Part shown: positions 1-13,700 of the stretch, piece by piece | How positions within the stretch are numbered: position 1 is the stretch's first letter | Layout: the number at the start of each line of letters is the position of its first letter | Assembly: GCA_039545295.1 (NCBI GenBank) | Contig: BCIK01000004.1 | Location: forward strand, 497,389 to 561,388 | Reading direction: 5' to 3' | DNA: 64,000 nucleotides | Source: Udeniomyces pyricola | Lineage: Eukaryota; Basidiomycota; Tremellomycetes; Cystofilobasidiales; Mrakiaceae | Program-made: the position numbers and the translations under genes | Notes under the pieces: model-generated | Database searches by the model: none | Seen by the model: only the letters and a program-made list of their open reading frames with translations | What the model was told of the DNA's origin: nothing

Positions 1-3000
1 GACACGTGGCTCGCGATAGGGGTCGTCGTCGTCGTTGAGGAAAAGGGAATGTAGATGAGAAAGGAAAGGAGAGGGGGAAGGAGGATGGCGTGAACGGACG
101 GAGGGAGGTTGGCTTCGATGTAGCGGGCAAAAGCGAGGATGCCAGGGATCGTGGGTGAAGTGGACGCAAAAGGAAGGAGGGAAGCTGTAAGGGGAGGAAG
201 CTGTGGATTCAGAGATCGGGTGCCCAGAGGTTTAAGCGGCTTTGCAGCACCGGCAGCTTGAATGGATGCCGGAGGAAGAGGAGGAGAAGGAGCAATGGCA
301 GGAGTTGGGGGAGCAGAAGAAGGTGTAGGCTGAGATGGACTTGATACAGGTCGGGCGGCTTGCCGACGGGGAGACTTGGGGAGAGAGTATTCGCCGCTCC
401 ATGATGCTTTGCGTTTGAGTGGGTGAGGGCTGGCCGTCGTTGTCGTCGTCGTAGGACCAGGCGTGATAAGGACGGAACCTCCTTCGGACGACTGTTTTGA
501 CCCTTTGGTCGCGTTCTCCATCTCCTGTTCCGCTCCGTCTACACTGTCCATCATCATCCCCACGAGACAGCAACCCATCAACTGGCCCAGTACATCAGGA
601 TCAAACTCCTCGTCTGGCGACGCCCCATGTACAGCGAGCCACCTTTGAAGGACAGCGAGGGCGTGGATGGGATGGTGGCAGAGGATAAGGGTTCGAATGT
701 ATTGGCGGGTTTTGTGCAATTCGAGCAGGGCAATCTCGGAAGGGGTCAGAAGCGATGATGAAGGAACAGCTAAATCGGAGGTCGAGTTCGTGGCCGTGTG
801 GTTGTCGAGAGAAGCGGTTGGCTCGTCGACGTCCATCGTCGATCGGTCGTCACAGCCAACGTCGGCCGTCGGCTTCTGCTCCATGACCAAAGCGTCTTCC
901 TCGGTCGTCTCGCAAGGATGAGGTCTTCTTCTGAGCGTCTGAAGCGTCTTGCTAAAACCTTCTCGAACCAAATACTCCTCTACCAACCCCTTTGTTACGG
1001 CGCTAATCTCCCTCCGCTTCCGCTTAGGCTTCGCCGCAGGCAGGGCCACCTTGGCATTCGTCTCTGCCAGGTTGGCCAATTGCATCAACTGCAGCATCTC
1101 CTCGACGAGTGGCGAGCAGTAGCCCTCGGATCCGGACACACTGTTTTCCGAGATGGTCTTCACCTGCGCTTGGAGGGTCTCTATCCGCTTCATCATCTTG
1201 GGATCGGAAACGAGGTTGGATTGGTGGAGTGTGGCGAAGCCCACAGACCACATAGCGTCCATGCTGCGTTGGATGCGGGACTCTAACTTACGGCGGGTCT
1301 GATGATTGTCGATGGAATCGAACCCAAAGGCATTGGCCCACCTGAACCGGAGGCGTAGACTCGAGTCGTACGTCAACGAGGCAAGATAAGAGATAAACTT
1401 GTCTGTAACATCGAGGGTGGGAGGCGGGCGAAAGGAACCGGAGGTTGGGACTGGATTTGAGGGTGACAGGTTGTTGGCCGTCCAGGCGCGGCGACGGTTG
1501 GCCTGTTGTATGTGCAAGAGGGGGGGGGGGTGAGGGAACGATTGCAATGGACGGAGAAAAGAGTGTATATTGAATCAATGTCTATGCCCCGTGGCAGAAA
1601 GAGGTGAAGGGTATCATTTGAAAATGGATCATGGTGCCCTTACAAAGTGAGAGTCGATATCAAATTTAAAATCTTCCAGTTGACCAAAGTTTGCCCGCAC
1701 GACCTCGCGTGGTGTCCGAAGGCCTACCGTTGGGAACCTAATCATCAGGAGCAGAATAGACGATGCCAGGTCAGAGTAATCACGAACGTTGTCAATGCAG
1801 TGTTCTGCGTGAATCAAATGTCAGGGTAAAAGCAAAGAAAAGAAAAAAGTAATGAAGAGGAAAGACGCACAACTTTTCTCTCATTTGGAGCTGTGGCGAT
1901 TTGACGGAGCCGACCATGGACCCGTTCTTGGTCCAAAAGACTGATTTGTCTTCGAAATCGATGCCACAACCAACGACATCTAGGACAAGATGCGAGCGAC
2001 AGGCGCGAGAAAAAGAAAAGACGCGTAAGATGGAAGTCAATCATCTTGTCGTATGAAGCAAGGAGATCAGATCACGCAAAAGAGGTCATAGAAACGTCGA
2101 AAGGACATTGTTTGACTGACCTCCCGTCGTATATCCAGGTCCAAACGGTTTTCCCTTGCCTTGGCCACTAAACACGTAGCCATCATCCGCATGCCACCCA
2201 ATCGTGTTCTTCTCCCACCCAGGCAATCGCTCGAGATCCGTACCTTCCCCACACAGGCCGATACCAATATAGCCCTGCTCTCCCGCCGAAACGATGGTCA
2301 CCTCGTAGTAATAGATGCCGATACCGGGCGGGATGGGAACGTTGGATCGGGCGGAAGAGGCATAGAAATCGTTTGGGGCGCTGAGGGGTCGAAAGGCGAG
2401 CGTAAGACCAGAGGGAGACGAGAGGGAAAGAAGAGAGGGAAGGTGTTCGGGGCTGGATGAGAAACACGTGGGAATGCGGTAGCTGGATGAGTGATCCATC
2501 GGTGGCTTGAACAGAGGAAATGCGCGTAGGTATGTCCTATATACATGCAAGGACCAAAGCAAGTATCAGCCAACAGAAACATAAGAGGTTGAGAGCCCAT
2601 GAGAATCTCACGCGATGCCTAGAGGTCGAGATAGCAGAGTAGAACAGAAAAGAAACAGAAAACGAATAAAGACCCACGGCACCACAATTTCACCATCCTT
2701 GGTTCCTTCTTTCCCGATACCTGTCCCATCATCTCCAATATCCTCTCGGCAACCTCCTCTCGTACTTCTCGCCATTCCCCTCACACGAGCAAAATTCCGA
2801 TCCCCTACCGAGTCCAAGCTCGATGAAGGCGACCAATTCAGCGGAATGAGGCCCCCCTCATCCAAATGTGCCATGCCGGCCATAGTATTCGACAGTCTGC
2901 CAGGGAAAGATCGACGTGAGAAGAGAGGGCCTTGACCGTCCACGCCGTAATCATCGCTCCTCTCGTCCTCATGCTCGTCGTCGTCGGTCTCGCTTGGGTA

Positions 3001-3983
3001 CCGCTCACCCCCTCCGCCGGGATCCAAACTTCCTAAAGAGTCCGGCCCTGCCGACAAGTTGTCCGCCACTTGTCGCAATCTACGACGCGCCTCGACAATG
3101 GGGAGAAAGGAGGGAACGATTTGAGGTTGATGGGTGAAGAGTGAAGTCGTTCCTGGGGGCGGCGAGGCGGGTGCCCCTCCGGATCCTTGTCGCGCGGTCG
3201 AGGTCGAAGCTGACGACCGAAGCGCCCCCGCGGATAGTGCGTCCGATGCTGTGCTCATTGACATGGCACTACGAACCTCTTGATACGATAGTGGAGTAAC
3301 GGAGAAGCTGTTGAGAGGCGGAAGGACAGAGGCTAGAAGTTGAAGTCGAGGATCCTGGTTCGGGTCTCGGTCGCGCGATGTCGAGGGGGGATTCGAGTCT
3401 GTTGAAGCCGAACCAGGTGTCATGGAAGGCCAGGGGGTCCAAGAAGATGGAAAGGCTCCAACAGCGGGTGTAGTGCGACGATCCGAAGAGGTCACATGAA
3501 TAGGGGGGCCCAGGGGCGCAAACGAATGTCCAATCGCAGGTCTGTAGACGGCACAGCCAGGACACAGAACAAGGAAGAAATCCATCCATGAGAGATTGGC
3601 ATCGTAAATTTCGATCCGTTGGTACAATTCAGTGCCAAGTCAGCATGAACAAGGAATCCAAAAGGAAGAGGAAAGAGGGCGTTCTCCTCACAGTTGAGAG
3701 TGACTGTCCGACCTGCGGGGAACGATGGATTGGGTCGTGAGATTGCTGGCTGAGTCTGCTGATGCGGATGAAGCCCCTTGCTGTTGCAGCGGACTGAGAA
3801 GAAGAAAGTATCAGACAAAGCTCGGCGAACGAGGTACGAAGCTTGAAAGCGAGGATGAAAAGCAAGGATGCCGCCCGGGGGTTCCGATGCTGCGTAGCAG
3901 CGACATGAGGGCCGGATAGGCACCCCGGGGGAGTGCGGGAGTGAGCAGAGCTCGACGTACTCTTGAAGAGGATGGTCGGACAT
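1..3983 (-). CDS. Gid1/Vid30-like RanBPM protein (SPRY-LisH-CTLH), 3' end off window
   Basis: Predicted scaffold subunit of the GID/CTLH ubiquitin ligase, which in yeast degrades gluconeogenic enzymes; that role is inferred from the family. The SPRY domain is clear. An exon starting near 2542 encodes IPPGIGIYYYEVTI, GYIGIGL and GWHADDGYVFSGQGKG; a second (about 1910-1980) encodes VVGCGIDF and SVFWTKNG; a third (about 1634-1720) encodes TVGLRTPREVVRANFG. From about 1508 one frame stays open to base 1. It holds a LisH-like segment (ISAVTKGLVEEYLVREGFSK, about 930-1010) and a helical CTLH-like stretch, then Ser/Pro-rich sequence. The N-terminal part (2750-3540) is Ser/Pro/acidic low complexity. 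I chose ATG 3983 because MSDHPLQ splices in matching phase to exons ending at PAIGHSF. The C-terminus lies outside the window. A looser RanBPM homologue is the alternative. Confidence 0.82.
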
Positions 3984-4701
3984 TTGGATTGGGAGAAATT
4001 GTATAGTAGGAGTTAGAAATCCTGAGTGGGTTGATGGGGGGTTTTTTTTTGGGGGGGGGGGGGGGGGATAGAGGGACGTGGTGGTGGTGATGGAGGAAGC
4101 AAGAACAGCGGCTTCGAGTTTGAAATAGCAACGTCTTTGTTTCTTTCGATCCAACATCCCGTGCATTGCATGGTATATATCCTCTTCAAATATATGCATT
4201 ACCTTTCATCTGACGTTGCAGACCGTACATCATCATGAGGCAGGCTTGTGCCATGATCATCTTTATGCGTCCATCATATCCTCAAATCTAACGTACCTCG
4301 AGAACAAACATAGACCATTCTCTTCGACGTCTTTGGTCAATGTGTTCAGCTAGTGTCCCTTGGTCCGATATCGTGCACACGTGCGCAAGGGTAGAATAGA
4401 TGTTCGGCAAGCAAACCAAAACAAATAAACGAAAGGCTGAGGCGAAAGGAAACACGGAATCCTCGCTCTGAATCATGGGTCAATGAGTAACAAACTGAAA
4501 GAAAGGGGAAGAGGTGGGGAGAGGATTGCAAATTAAGGTGGTGTGTAGAAATGATTGAGACAAAGGAAGGGGGGTCTAGAAATGGCGGGGGTAGGCTTGG
4601 AGTCATAGTAAAGGTCGTAGGCAAAGAGGATATATAAAAGGCGAAACAAGCGGACTGAGAGAGGAATAAGGAGATAGGTTTCAAAAAGGGCCACAGAGCA
4701 A
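3984..4701. other. Spacer between GID1-like start and SCS7 stop
   Basis: About 720 bases holding the presumed promoter/5' UTR of the leftward SPRY gene and the 3' UTR of the leftward fatty-acid hydroxylase. A T-run followed by a G-run lies at about 4041-4069. I see no coding sequence I can defend; open frames here are proline/serine-rich low complexity. Confidence 0.5.
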
Positions 4702-6771
4702 TCACTTCTTGGTGATGACCAGCTCGGTGTTGAAGACGCTATCCCCTGTTGGATCGATCAAGTGAGGAAAAGGAAACGATCAACAGAGAGAAGGAGTGAA
4801 GACGAGGAGATATGTCAACATCAGCCATCTGCATCATGGCAAAATAGGTAAATCCAAAAACAGACAACACGGCACGGTACACGTACAGATCTTGGACGTC
4901 ACGCCAAAACCAAGCTCAAAGTTCTTGTAGTGATGCGCGAGGTGGTACTTCTTCATCTCTTGGACGTACGCAGGCAGCTGCGGGAAACGAGGGACGGAAA
5001 CAAAGAGAAATCAGACAAGAGACATCAGCTTCAGATCGCACCTATCTTTAAAAGCAGCGAGCGAACAATCAAGAGCCTCGCGTACCTTGGTGTGGTGGAG
5101 AGCATAGTGCATGCAATCATACAGGACGTAGAACGTGAACGCGCCACTAATGATTCCGTTGGCAATGCACGGGTGGAAGAGCTTGTGAGCGAGCGAGGTG
5201 AGGGGGGTCTGAAGAATGAAGAAGAGAACCGGAGGCATGACGAGTCGGAGGCCATCCTACAAACGAGAAAGCAAGCGGAACGGAGCGAAAGTGAGTCACC
5301 AGGTGCTGTAACCGCACGGGAGGACACCGTTCCAAGTTGGGATAGTTCGAGAACTCACCATGGGCAGGTAATGGTGAATGCCGTGCATCGTAAAGTGAAG
5401 GAGGAGGGCCCAGTTCTTCTCGGGAAGGTAGTCATCGACGTGGAAAAGGAACCGGTGGAACCCATACTCGAGCAGCGTCCAAAGGAAGCAGCCGAGGGTC
5501 CAACAGGCAGCCGTGAGGGAGATGGCGGTTGCCGTCGGCGCCGGTGGAAGCTGGCCGGAGGTCAGAAGCGACGCCAACGAGCGCAAGGTGAGGGACGACG
5601 TTGCCGGCGAGAACTGGAGCGCCGAGAGCGTCATGAGGGTGAAGGTGATGGGCAACCAGAACATGGGCACCACATACCACTCCGTCTTGGTAAGTGCCTA
5701 TAAAGGGAAAGAAGAAGCGAAAGGGACAGAAGTCAAGGTCAGCCCAGGTACGCTACAAAAGAAAAAAAAAACCAGACCGAGCATGCATGCACATTGAAAT
5801 CAAGACATCACTCTGAGGGAGTACATCACTCACCTCAAGGACGGGCCAAGGGAACATGCGGGCCGAGTAGGTGACGTGCCTCGGCTGGTGAACCTGCTCG
5901 AGGTAAAACTCCTTTGAAAAGTTGCCGTACCAAATCTGAGGAAGGAGTGGATGACTAAGGTCGAGGAACTCGGAGCGGGCAAAGTCGGCCATGACATCCG
6001 TGTCGTCGGGGTGGAAGTCTTCGGTGGCTTCCCAATCGTCCGAAACAATCTTCTCGCCCAAGATGAGCCTACCAACGACGAACTGATGGCAACACGACGT
6101 CAGTCCCAGACTGTTGGCAAGCACAGTGAGAAATGTGGGAGGTAGGTCATGAATGACGAGAGCAAAGAAGGATAAAGACAAACCTCATCCATCATCTCGT
6201 AAGCCGATTTGGAGTGGACATGTTCATCCTCGTCTGCCATTGCTTCGGTGATGTCCTTGCCGGCCCAGGGCATAAGGATATCGTCACCACCTGCAAGGGA
6301 TACGTGTCATCGCGAATCAGATCCGAAAAGAAAAGGTACAGACAGGTCAGCCAATGAACATGCGACAAGGGGGCAGAGGGGTAAGCGAACATCGAACGAG
6401 CGGCGCAGGCTGCGTCCGCCCCCCGATCGGACGCCGGCGATAAACAAATCGTTTGAAGGACATGCATGCGGAAAGGTGAACGCACCAGGGTGATCTTGGG
6501 CAAACGCGGTGATGTCATAGACCAAGCCCTTGTGGGTCACTATAGGAAGGAAGACATGATGAAGCCGGTCAGCATCGTGGGATGGGATGGATGAGAGGAT
6601 GTGGCTGGCATGGCAAAGGGACCAACTCCACATATCGGTGGGCTTGTCATGCTTCGCGACGTCGCCGAGGGCGTAAATCTTGTGCTTCCTGAGGGTGCGC
6701 TTCTGGACGGTCGTGGGGAGAGACATATCGGACAGAGAGAGGAGAGGAGTCGTAGCAGTAGGGATGGCCAT
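4702..6771 (-). CDS. SCS7: Fatty acid 2-hydroxylase (Scs7/FA2H) with N-terminal cytochrome b5 domain
   Basis: ER membrane di-iron enzyme that hydroxylates the very-long-chain fatty acid of ceramide at C2. The N-terminus has a cytochrome b5 domain with the heme motif HPGG, whose codons are split by an intron near 6490/6292, and the second histidine in VHSKSAYEMMDE (about 6210). A linker follows, then membrane segments such as VPMFWLPITFTLMTLSAL (about 5620-5670). The histidine boxes are all visible: FHRFLFH (about 5440), HFTMHGIHHYLPM (about 5370-5400), YALHH (about 5100) and HLAHHYKNFELGFG (about 4920-4950). The C-terminus is DSVFNTELVITKK followed by TGA. The start at 6771 gives MAIPTATTPLLS; the open frame upstream has no domain support. 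At least five introns interrupt the gene. It is transcribed in the same direction as its two neighbours. Confidence 0.95.
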
Positions 6772-7391
6772 AAAAGGGAAGCGGGAGGATGAGGGTGTGG
6801 GAGGGGATGGATGATGATCGATGAGGCCGGAGAGGAATATGTAAGGAGAGGGAAGAGCAGGGAAGATGTGGAGGTCGCGAAGTCTTCTTCTTCTCTTTAC
6901 TTTCTTGCGCGCTGCTGCCATGATTCCACCGCGTCTGCGCTCGCTCAAACCCATCCGGTCGCCGTCGATAGCCATGTCGGCCTGTGCAACATCGGCTAAG
7001 CATCGTTGTTTGTTAGAATTCATTATTATCATTATACATATGTCATTCGTCTCATGTCTTCTCGTTCCTTCCAGCACATGTCTTTTCTCTTTTTTTCCCC
7101 GCACATAGGCAATTCATCCGCCAATACAGATTATCCCATGACACGTATTGTATATTGTACGTTCCATACTCGCTCGGTCACATAGGTATCATGATACTGC
7201 ACAGCATCCATATCATAAGCCGACATCCACTTATTACATACGTTTCATACAACCATGAGAAATGTATAATGGACTCCGATTGGCAGTCCACTATCCTATA
7301 ACCCATCGACGACTTGATCAATCATTCAACCTCTATGACCTCCAGCCTCAGTCATGCCAGCGTTGCCCCAACGCGACGACGAACAACTCCT
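6772..7391. other. Spacer between DAO-type oxidoreductase stop and SCS7 start
   Basis: About 620 bases. The left part is the SCS7 promoter/5' UTR, rich in purines on the plus strand (pyrimidine-rich in the transcript). The right part, about 7100-7390, is AT-rich 3' flank of the oxidoreductase. No gene was recognised. Confidence 0.5.
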
Positions 7392-10389
7392 TCAAACGGC
7401 CATCGCCTGGATCTCTTTCCCGAGCTGCCCAATCGTCTCCTGTTCCACCTTTGCTTTCGACCTCAAGTACTGATGATCCCCTTTGTCGCCCTTGGGGCCG
7501 CCCACGCTGACTTCAGCCGCTCCACTACCCCTATCAGCCCCAGGTCGAACCAACCCATGAAGCCTCGCAAGCCGAGCCTCATCCAACCGGAACGCTTTGG
7601 GCATCCCAGTCGACTCCCAGTTCCCACCGAGCACCAGTGAGGCCAGACCAGGCGCAGTGAGGAAGATCCGAGCCATCCCTGCAACGTTCAAAGACAAGCG
7701 TTAGGCATTTAGCTACAAGACATATGTCCCTTCGAAAGAAAGATATTTCAGATCGATAGGAAGGGAGAAGGAATGCTTAGATTCACCATGTCCGTTGTAA
7801 CCACCTGCGATCCACTGTCCAGACTTGCCTGGGACCGGCCCGACGAAGGGTACGCTATCCTTTGTCATTCCTGTTTGTGTTTGTTTCGTTGGTTTGCCCC
7901 AGAAAACATGTCGTATCAACGTCAGCTCGGCAACGCTCTATCAACATTCGACGCCTACCCACTTCTCCGCCCGATGCGTTTCAAGCTAAGTTTCAAGCAA
8001 CCAAACGTTGATCATGAATGTTGAAATGGTTGACTGACCAATGATACCCGACCATCCATAACTAAAGCCACCATATTTCAAGCCTTGATCCTCTGTAAGA
8101 TCCACAGGCTGCCCTTTAGCAATCTCCTCGTGAGTCGTCTGCGCAAGCTTGGTCGCGTCGTACCCAGCTTGGGGGACGAGTGAAGCAAACGTGGAGAACG
8201 CATTGTTAGCGATCAGAGAAGATGGCGTAGCATCGTCGGTCGTATTACTGAGGGTCGCGGTTTCAGACGCAGGTAGATCCGGACTGAATGAGAAGAGTAA
8301 GAAGGTGTGTGCAACCAGTTTCCCCTTTCGAATGTCAGTTCGCTGATACGAGTGGAACGGTTCCGTTTGATATAGCGGTTTGGCAAGGGAAAGCAAACGT
8401 ACCACCCCCTGGATGAACCCAAGACGATCTCCCGGTTCGGTCGAGTGATACTAAACGAGGGCCACCATCCAGAGTCACATACGAATCAGTTCTTCATTCT
8501 CGGAGTGCTCATACCTTTGATGACAAACAAATGTGGGTCGATCAAGGACCTACAGCGAATAGAAATGCTGGGCGGCGTAACGGATGGAGTAGGTGTGATC
8601 GAGGTCTTTAAACGCTTCCTGACCAGCAGGAGGAGGAGTGAGGCAATGTGCTTGAGCTGTAAAATACGAAACGAACGACATCCACGCGATTAGTTTACGT
8701 GTATGAGCTTGCACACACACAAGAAAAGAAAACCGGAACCAAAGTCCGACGCGAGCGAAGTTCCCTCAGCAGCCGAGATTCTGGCCTGACCTTTTGTAGG
8801 CGTCAGGATACCCCTGAGTTCCGGTAGCAACGCTCCCGCGTAAGCGTTCGTTGCATGAATAACCTTGTCCGTGAAAACACTTCCTCGTCCGTCGACCTCC
8901 ACTCGCCACTTCATCGCGGTTTCGTCGGACTCGGCCGTCTCGCTGACGGATACAACGGGGGCGTGGGAGAAGAGGTCGAGTCGACCAGTGGCGTCGGAAA
9001 GGGTGTGAATGCCGAGGCAAAGCTTGGCTGGGTTCAATGAAGCTGCGGGCCAGGTGTAGGCACCCAGAACACCTGCAAGTCGAGAGATCTGACGAGGACA
9101 ATAGAAGAAGACGAACGAGAGAGATCAGCATTTGAAGGAAGATCGAGGATATGTCAGAGGAACGAAGCGTTCAATTAAATATAGACAATTGCGTATGATA
9201 AATCATTAGTGTCATCACTGAATGCGGCTTCCAGAATGTTTGTCGCTATACTCCTTGCATTACCGAGCTCACTCACCTCAGCTGCTTCGTCCTTGTCGTG
9301 TGGTTCGACGTCCTGGCCGGCGCCGTGCGCACAAACGCCAGCGTAAGCCCGTTTGGCGAGGGCGAGAAAGTCATCCGACATGCAGCAATCGAGCGTGGGT
9401 TTCAGCTGGAACTCGCAGTCGATAGAGTGTTCCTTGACGAAAGACGCAACCCTGTCGAAAAAGAGGGAGAAAAAAAAAGTTGAACCCATTTATCCGAAGG
9501 TTAGTTGAATGGTAGAGGGTTGAAGGGGGCAATCGAGTCGTTCCCGCAAATGTATCGGAACAGTCCATCACGATGACTGATCACATCTTGCGGCACGTGA
9601 AAAAAAATCAACGTATCAGTCACTTACAGATCGAGAACTTTAGCCTCACTGGCGAGGATATCGAGTGCGCCTTGTTCTCCGTGTAACGCGGCGTACGCCG
9701 GGAAACCTCGGTACGCATCCGGTCCTGAAGTATACATAAGATAGGACAAAACAGCACATCGTGGAGATCAGCCATCACGTCCGATCCTCTCCTCGCCTTG
9801 GTACCACCTGGCGTCTTCTTTACTGAAACCACAGAGTGAAAAAAATAAAAGAAAAAAAGAGCGGATTCGTTTCGAGATAACCAGAACAACGAAGGTTCAA
9901 TGTAAAGACCAAGCAAGATAAAGGGCAAAGAACAACGTACGGCAGTGACCTGCATTTCGGCCAGACGCCCCCGAGGCAATCTCTCTCGCTTCGAGCACCA
10001 AGACCCGCTCAGGACCACCTTCAGCCTTGAGCAGAGAGTATGCGACCAAAGCACCTGTAGATGCCACTCAGAAGCACCACATCGAGGTCCTGATCAGTCG
10101 CTTTCTTGTGAATCGATAGGGAACACAGTAGTTGATGAATGTGATCAATGGTCATCCCGCACATGGAAAACTCACCACACATGCCACTACCAATGACGAT
10201 GACTGGAGCTGACGAAGGTAGAGTTGTATCCTTGTTGGCATTGAGAAGCGCATGGTCGCGCGTTGAGAGCTGCCAGGGAGATAGGACGCCCAAGGGGATG
10301 GGTAGACGGGATCCATTGACAGGCAGGAACGTGGTGTCGTCAACGTTGTCAGAGACGGCGGAAGTTGAAGCAGGGATTGCAATTGGCAT
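7392..10389 (-). CDS. FAD-dependent oxidoreductase, DAO family
   Basis: Predicted flavoenzyme that oxidises an amine or amino acid; the substrate cannot be told from the sequence. Exon 1 ends in the dinucleotide-binding motif VIVIGSGMCG, and the next exon continues GALVAYSLL, VLVLEARE and ASGASGRNAGHC, the FAD-binding signature of this family. DAYRGFPAYAALHGEQGALD follows, then a substrate-domain stretch including SLNPAKLCLGIHTL (about 9010-9040) and VIHATNAYAG with LTPTKGQ (about 8800-8860). The distal FAD loop is DSVPFVGPVPG with WIAGGYNGHG (about 7780-7860). The last exon encodes GMARIFLTAPGLASLVLG and ends at 7392. ATG 10389 opens MPIAIPASTS and lies about 100 residues before the Rossmann motif, so a non-cofactor N-terminal extension is present. 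At least eight introns. Sarcosine- or saccharopine-oxidase-like specificity is possible but unproven. Confidence 0.88.
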
Positions 10390-10761
10390 GGTATAAAAGA
10401 ATGGGATGAGGAGTATGGATGAGTCAGTTGAGGTGGATGGTATAGGTCAGGGTCCGATAGTTCACAATCGGGGAAACGAAAGAGAGAGGGGACAGCGAGA
10501 GATTACGATCGGATACGGCCGATCCTTCGGGCCCGTTTTCGGCGCTGGCCGCGGTGAAGATGAAGGGTCGCAGCGTATCTTGTTATAGGTGATGCAGCTT
10601 ATGCCAGTACCATGTAGTACATGATCGATGTTAGCGGGCGTTGTCACTATCCATCAATATACATCTCGCTCGTGTCAAAAGTTTGGTGGTCTAATCAAAC
10701 GATCGGGAAACCTAAAAACAATATTCTATGAGGCATGAATAATGGCTTGAATCAGGGCAAA
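10390..10761. other. Short spacer between ABCC stop and oxidoreductase start
   Basis: About 370 bases containing the 3' flank of the ABC transporter and the promoter of the oxidoreductase; both genes read leftward. No other gene or clear motif was seen. Confidence 0.5.
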
Positions 10762-13700
10762 TCAATCCTCCACCCTCACGTCGTCTACATTTCCCCAACC
10801 CAGATTCTCCCGAGTGATTCCCTGCGTCTTGGCCAACTTGGCAAACCTCGAATCTCTCGCCAACAGCGACCTCGGCGTATCGTACTCTACGATTTTGCCA
10901 TCATCCAGCATCAGGATCCGGTCAAAATCGATGACGGCGCTGATGCGATGAGCGATCGAAATCACGGTGCACCCCTGCAGGGAGGTTTCCACGACTCGTC
11001 TGGCTTTCTCATCAGTCAAATGATCCATGGACGAGCTAGATTCGTCGAGCACACAGATCTTGCGACGACGGACGAGGGCGCGGGCGAGGCAGAGAAGCTG
11101 ACGTTGTCCTTTGGAGAAACTGAGAGATTTGGGCGTTCGAAGGGAAAATACGGCGAAAGCTCATGAGCTGGGTACGAAAATCTCAGATGATACCGAAACA
11201 GGGTGGCGTAGAGAATGATATACAACACACCTCTCTTCATCTACAACCATTGCTTCCAGCTTGTCCGGTAGCGCAGAGATGGCATCCGCGATTCCCACTT
11301 GACGCAGTGCGTCCCAAAGCTCCTCGTCCGAGCAACTACGAGAAATGTCGAGATTGGACCGGATAGTGTCATGCCACAGGAAGGACTCTTGCGTGACCAG
11401 ACTATATGCAAAGGATCAGATACAAAGGATCAAGTACGGTAACCGTAATTCAGTCAAGAACCTCTCTTCGATATAATCAGCAAGCGCCAGACAGAAGAAG
11501 AAGACACAACTCACCTCATACTGTTCCGAAGCTGACCAACAGGCAGTTGAAAGATGTTTTGGCCATCGATCAAGATCTCACCTTGAACGAGATCGGTTGC
11601 AATCCCACGAAAGAGGGCCAGTACAGCCGACGATTTGCCTGAGCCGCTCCTGTAAGCATCATAACAACAACGTTTTGTATGAGCCAAGGTTCTCGGTATC
11701 TGCTACAAGACGATGCTGCCGAGGGGAAACAGCGGCTATCTCACCTGCCGACGATGCCAATCTTTGATCCTGCAGGAATATCGACGTTCAACCCTTCGAG
11801 AATCAAAGGAAGTTCAGGCCTGGCCCATCGAGAGAGGGAAGAAAAAGAAAAGACACCAGGGTAGCGTTCATCACAGGTCGATTCTATCAGCTCAATATTT
11901 CCCCTTCTTAAAAGTTACATCTCGGACCGGCCCTTCCAGCCGAGTACGTAAACTCACTTGTACTTCATTGAAAAGTTTCGGAAGCTGATGGATCCTTGAC
12001 TCGGCCAGGTTTTATCGACGGTCAACGTCGGGGCATCGACTTCTGGAGGGAGATCCACGAAATGCTGAATTCTCTCAATGGCAACGACGCCATTCTCCAT
12101 TTGAGCATACGAGAGAAGTACATTCTGATTTATATTTTTGTTGGGGGGGGGGGAGGAAGAGCATCATGTGTCATGGAAAAGAATTACAGAGTCAGCCAAA
12201 CTTTTGCGTGGAAGCTGTGCTCGATCAGCATGAATACGCACAGCAAGTTGACCAGAGAGCGATGTCAATTGAGTCAGCGCGACGCCCATGAGTGCGGCAG
12301 AGGTAGAATGCCGTAGGGAAATGGCGACAATAGAGATGGTGATGGCTAGGATCGTCTGAGAGGGTGGTCACAATGAAACTGAGGTCAGACAAGGGTACGA
12401 GCATAGACATTTGAACGCCTCATGCGCGGCTAGCTCTACCTACTGTGAACCACGAGAGGATGACTGTCAAAAAGACTCTGCCTTGAAACCTGCAAAAGAA
12501 AGGGGCTGGAAATTTATGCTCTGTCAGTTTGGCTCTTGCACGCAGAAGAGAGCAAATGAACGAATCGTGAATTGGTTCAGCAACGACATCTTACCTTGCG
12601 AATCGTCCAGAAGGTTGTGGTTTTTGGCCTGAAAGAACGTTTGAGCTTTGGCGGCTCGAATGAGGATCAATCCATGGATTGTGGTGGCAAAGTTGGAGAA
12701 CAAGGGCGATTTTGAAGCTGATTCGGCCCGTTGGAGCTGCTTAGACGTTTGAAGGTAGAAGCGCAGGGCAAAGACGTAGGCCGGGACGAGGATCGGAATG
12801 GTGAGGGTAAGCCAGGCTGTCAGTGGAAGGGTAAAGAGAAGAGGTAGATGTGAGCAATCTGGTGACGTTTCTTAGGACAGAGAGCAAGAACAGTGAGAGA
12901 GTGCCATGCGATACGTACGAGCAGCGTAGCACATGAAGAACAGAGTCCCGAACACGAGCAGACTCGAGATGCAGACATTGAAAATCGTCCAGGGAAGGTC
13001 GCTGCAAAGTTACAACGTTGACAGCTTTTCAGTTGCAAGGCCCCCCTTACCCTGTCAGGTCACAAAAAGGGCGAAAGAAAAAAAAAAACGCACAAGTCGG
13101 ATGTGTTCAAGTCTTGAGAGAATCGGTTGAGAAGTGTGCCTGGCTTGGTCGAGTCTGTAGTAGGTTGTGGCATCAGCTGGACCATCCACCAGGTAACGTT
13201 ACGCGACCCCAGCTCAAAGGCAGGAAATGGTCGACGAACAAAAGTAGGCAGGAGGAGACTGCATCACACCCTTGAGTTCGAGCTGAAGATGATTCCAGTT
13301 CTGTCAGGATCAAATACCATGACGGCTTTGGGGTCGAGTCGAGAGAATGGGGTACATACTGCGTGGATCTTGGGCGCCATGATCTTGACGATCACGGCAC
13401 AAAGACTGTAAAGGCACGTTGCGAGGGCCAGGAAGCTTGGGATACAAAGTCGAAAAAAGACGCGTCTGATGAGCTTCAAGGCAGGTGGTATGGGTGACTG
13501 GACGTCTGGGTTTGGTTCAACCTACCCAGCGAAACACAGGCCAGCGTAGCCCCCTATCCACGATGCCATGGAACCCGTCTTGTCAGCTGACGCAAACACT
13601 GATTTGGATCAGACGCAAAAGCGAGAGAGAAGCGAGGAGCCGTTATCATCGAAGTTCCCACACAGGTATCGGAGCGTTGCCTGAAGCAAGACTACCAAAG

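Noticed and set aside
4930..5703. 257-codon plus-strand open frame
   Set aside because: Lies antisense to the SCS7 exons that encode the histidine boxes; it is Arg/Glu/Gly-rich shadow sequence with no domain.
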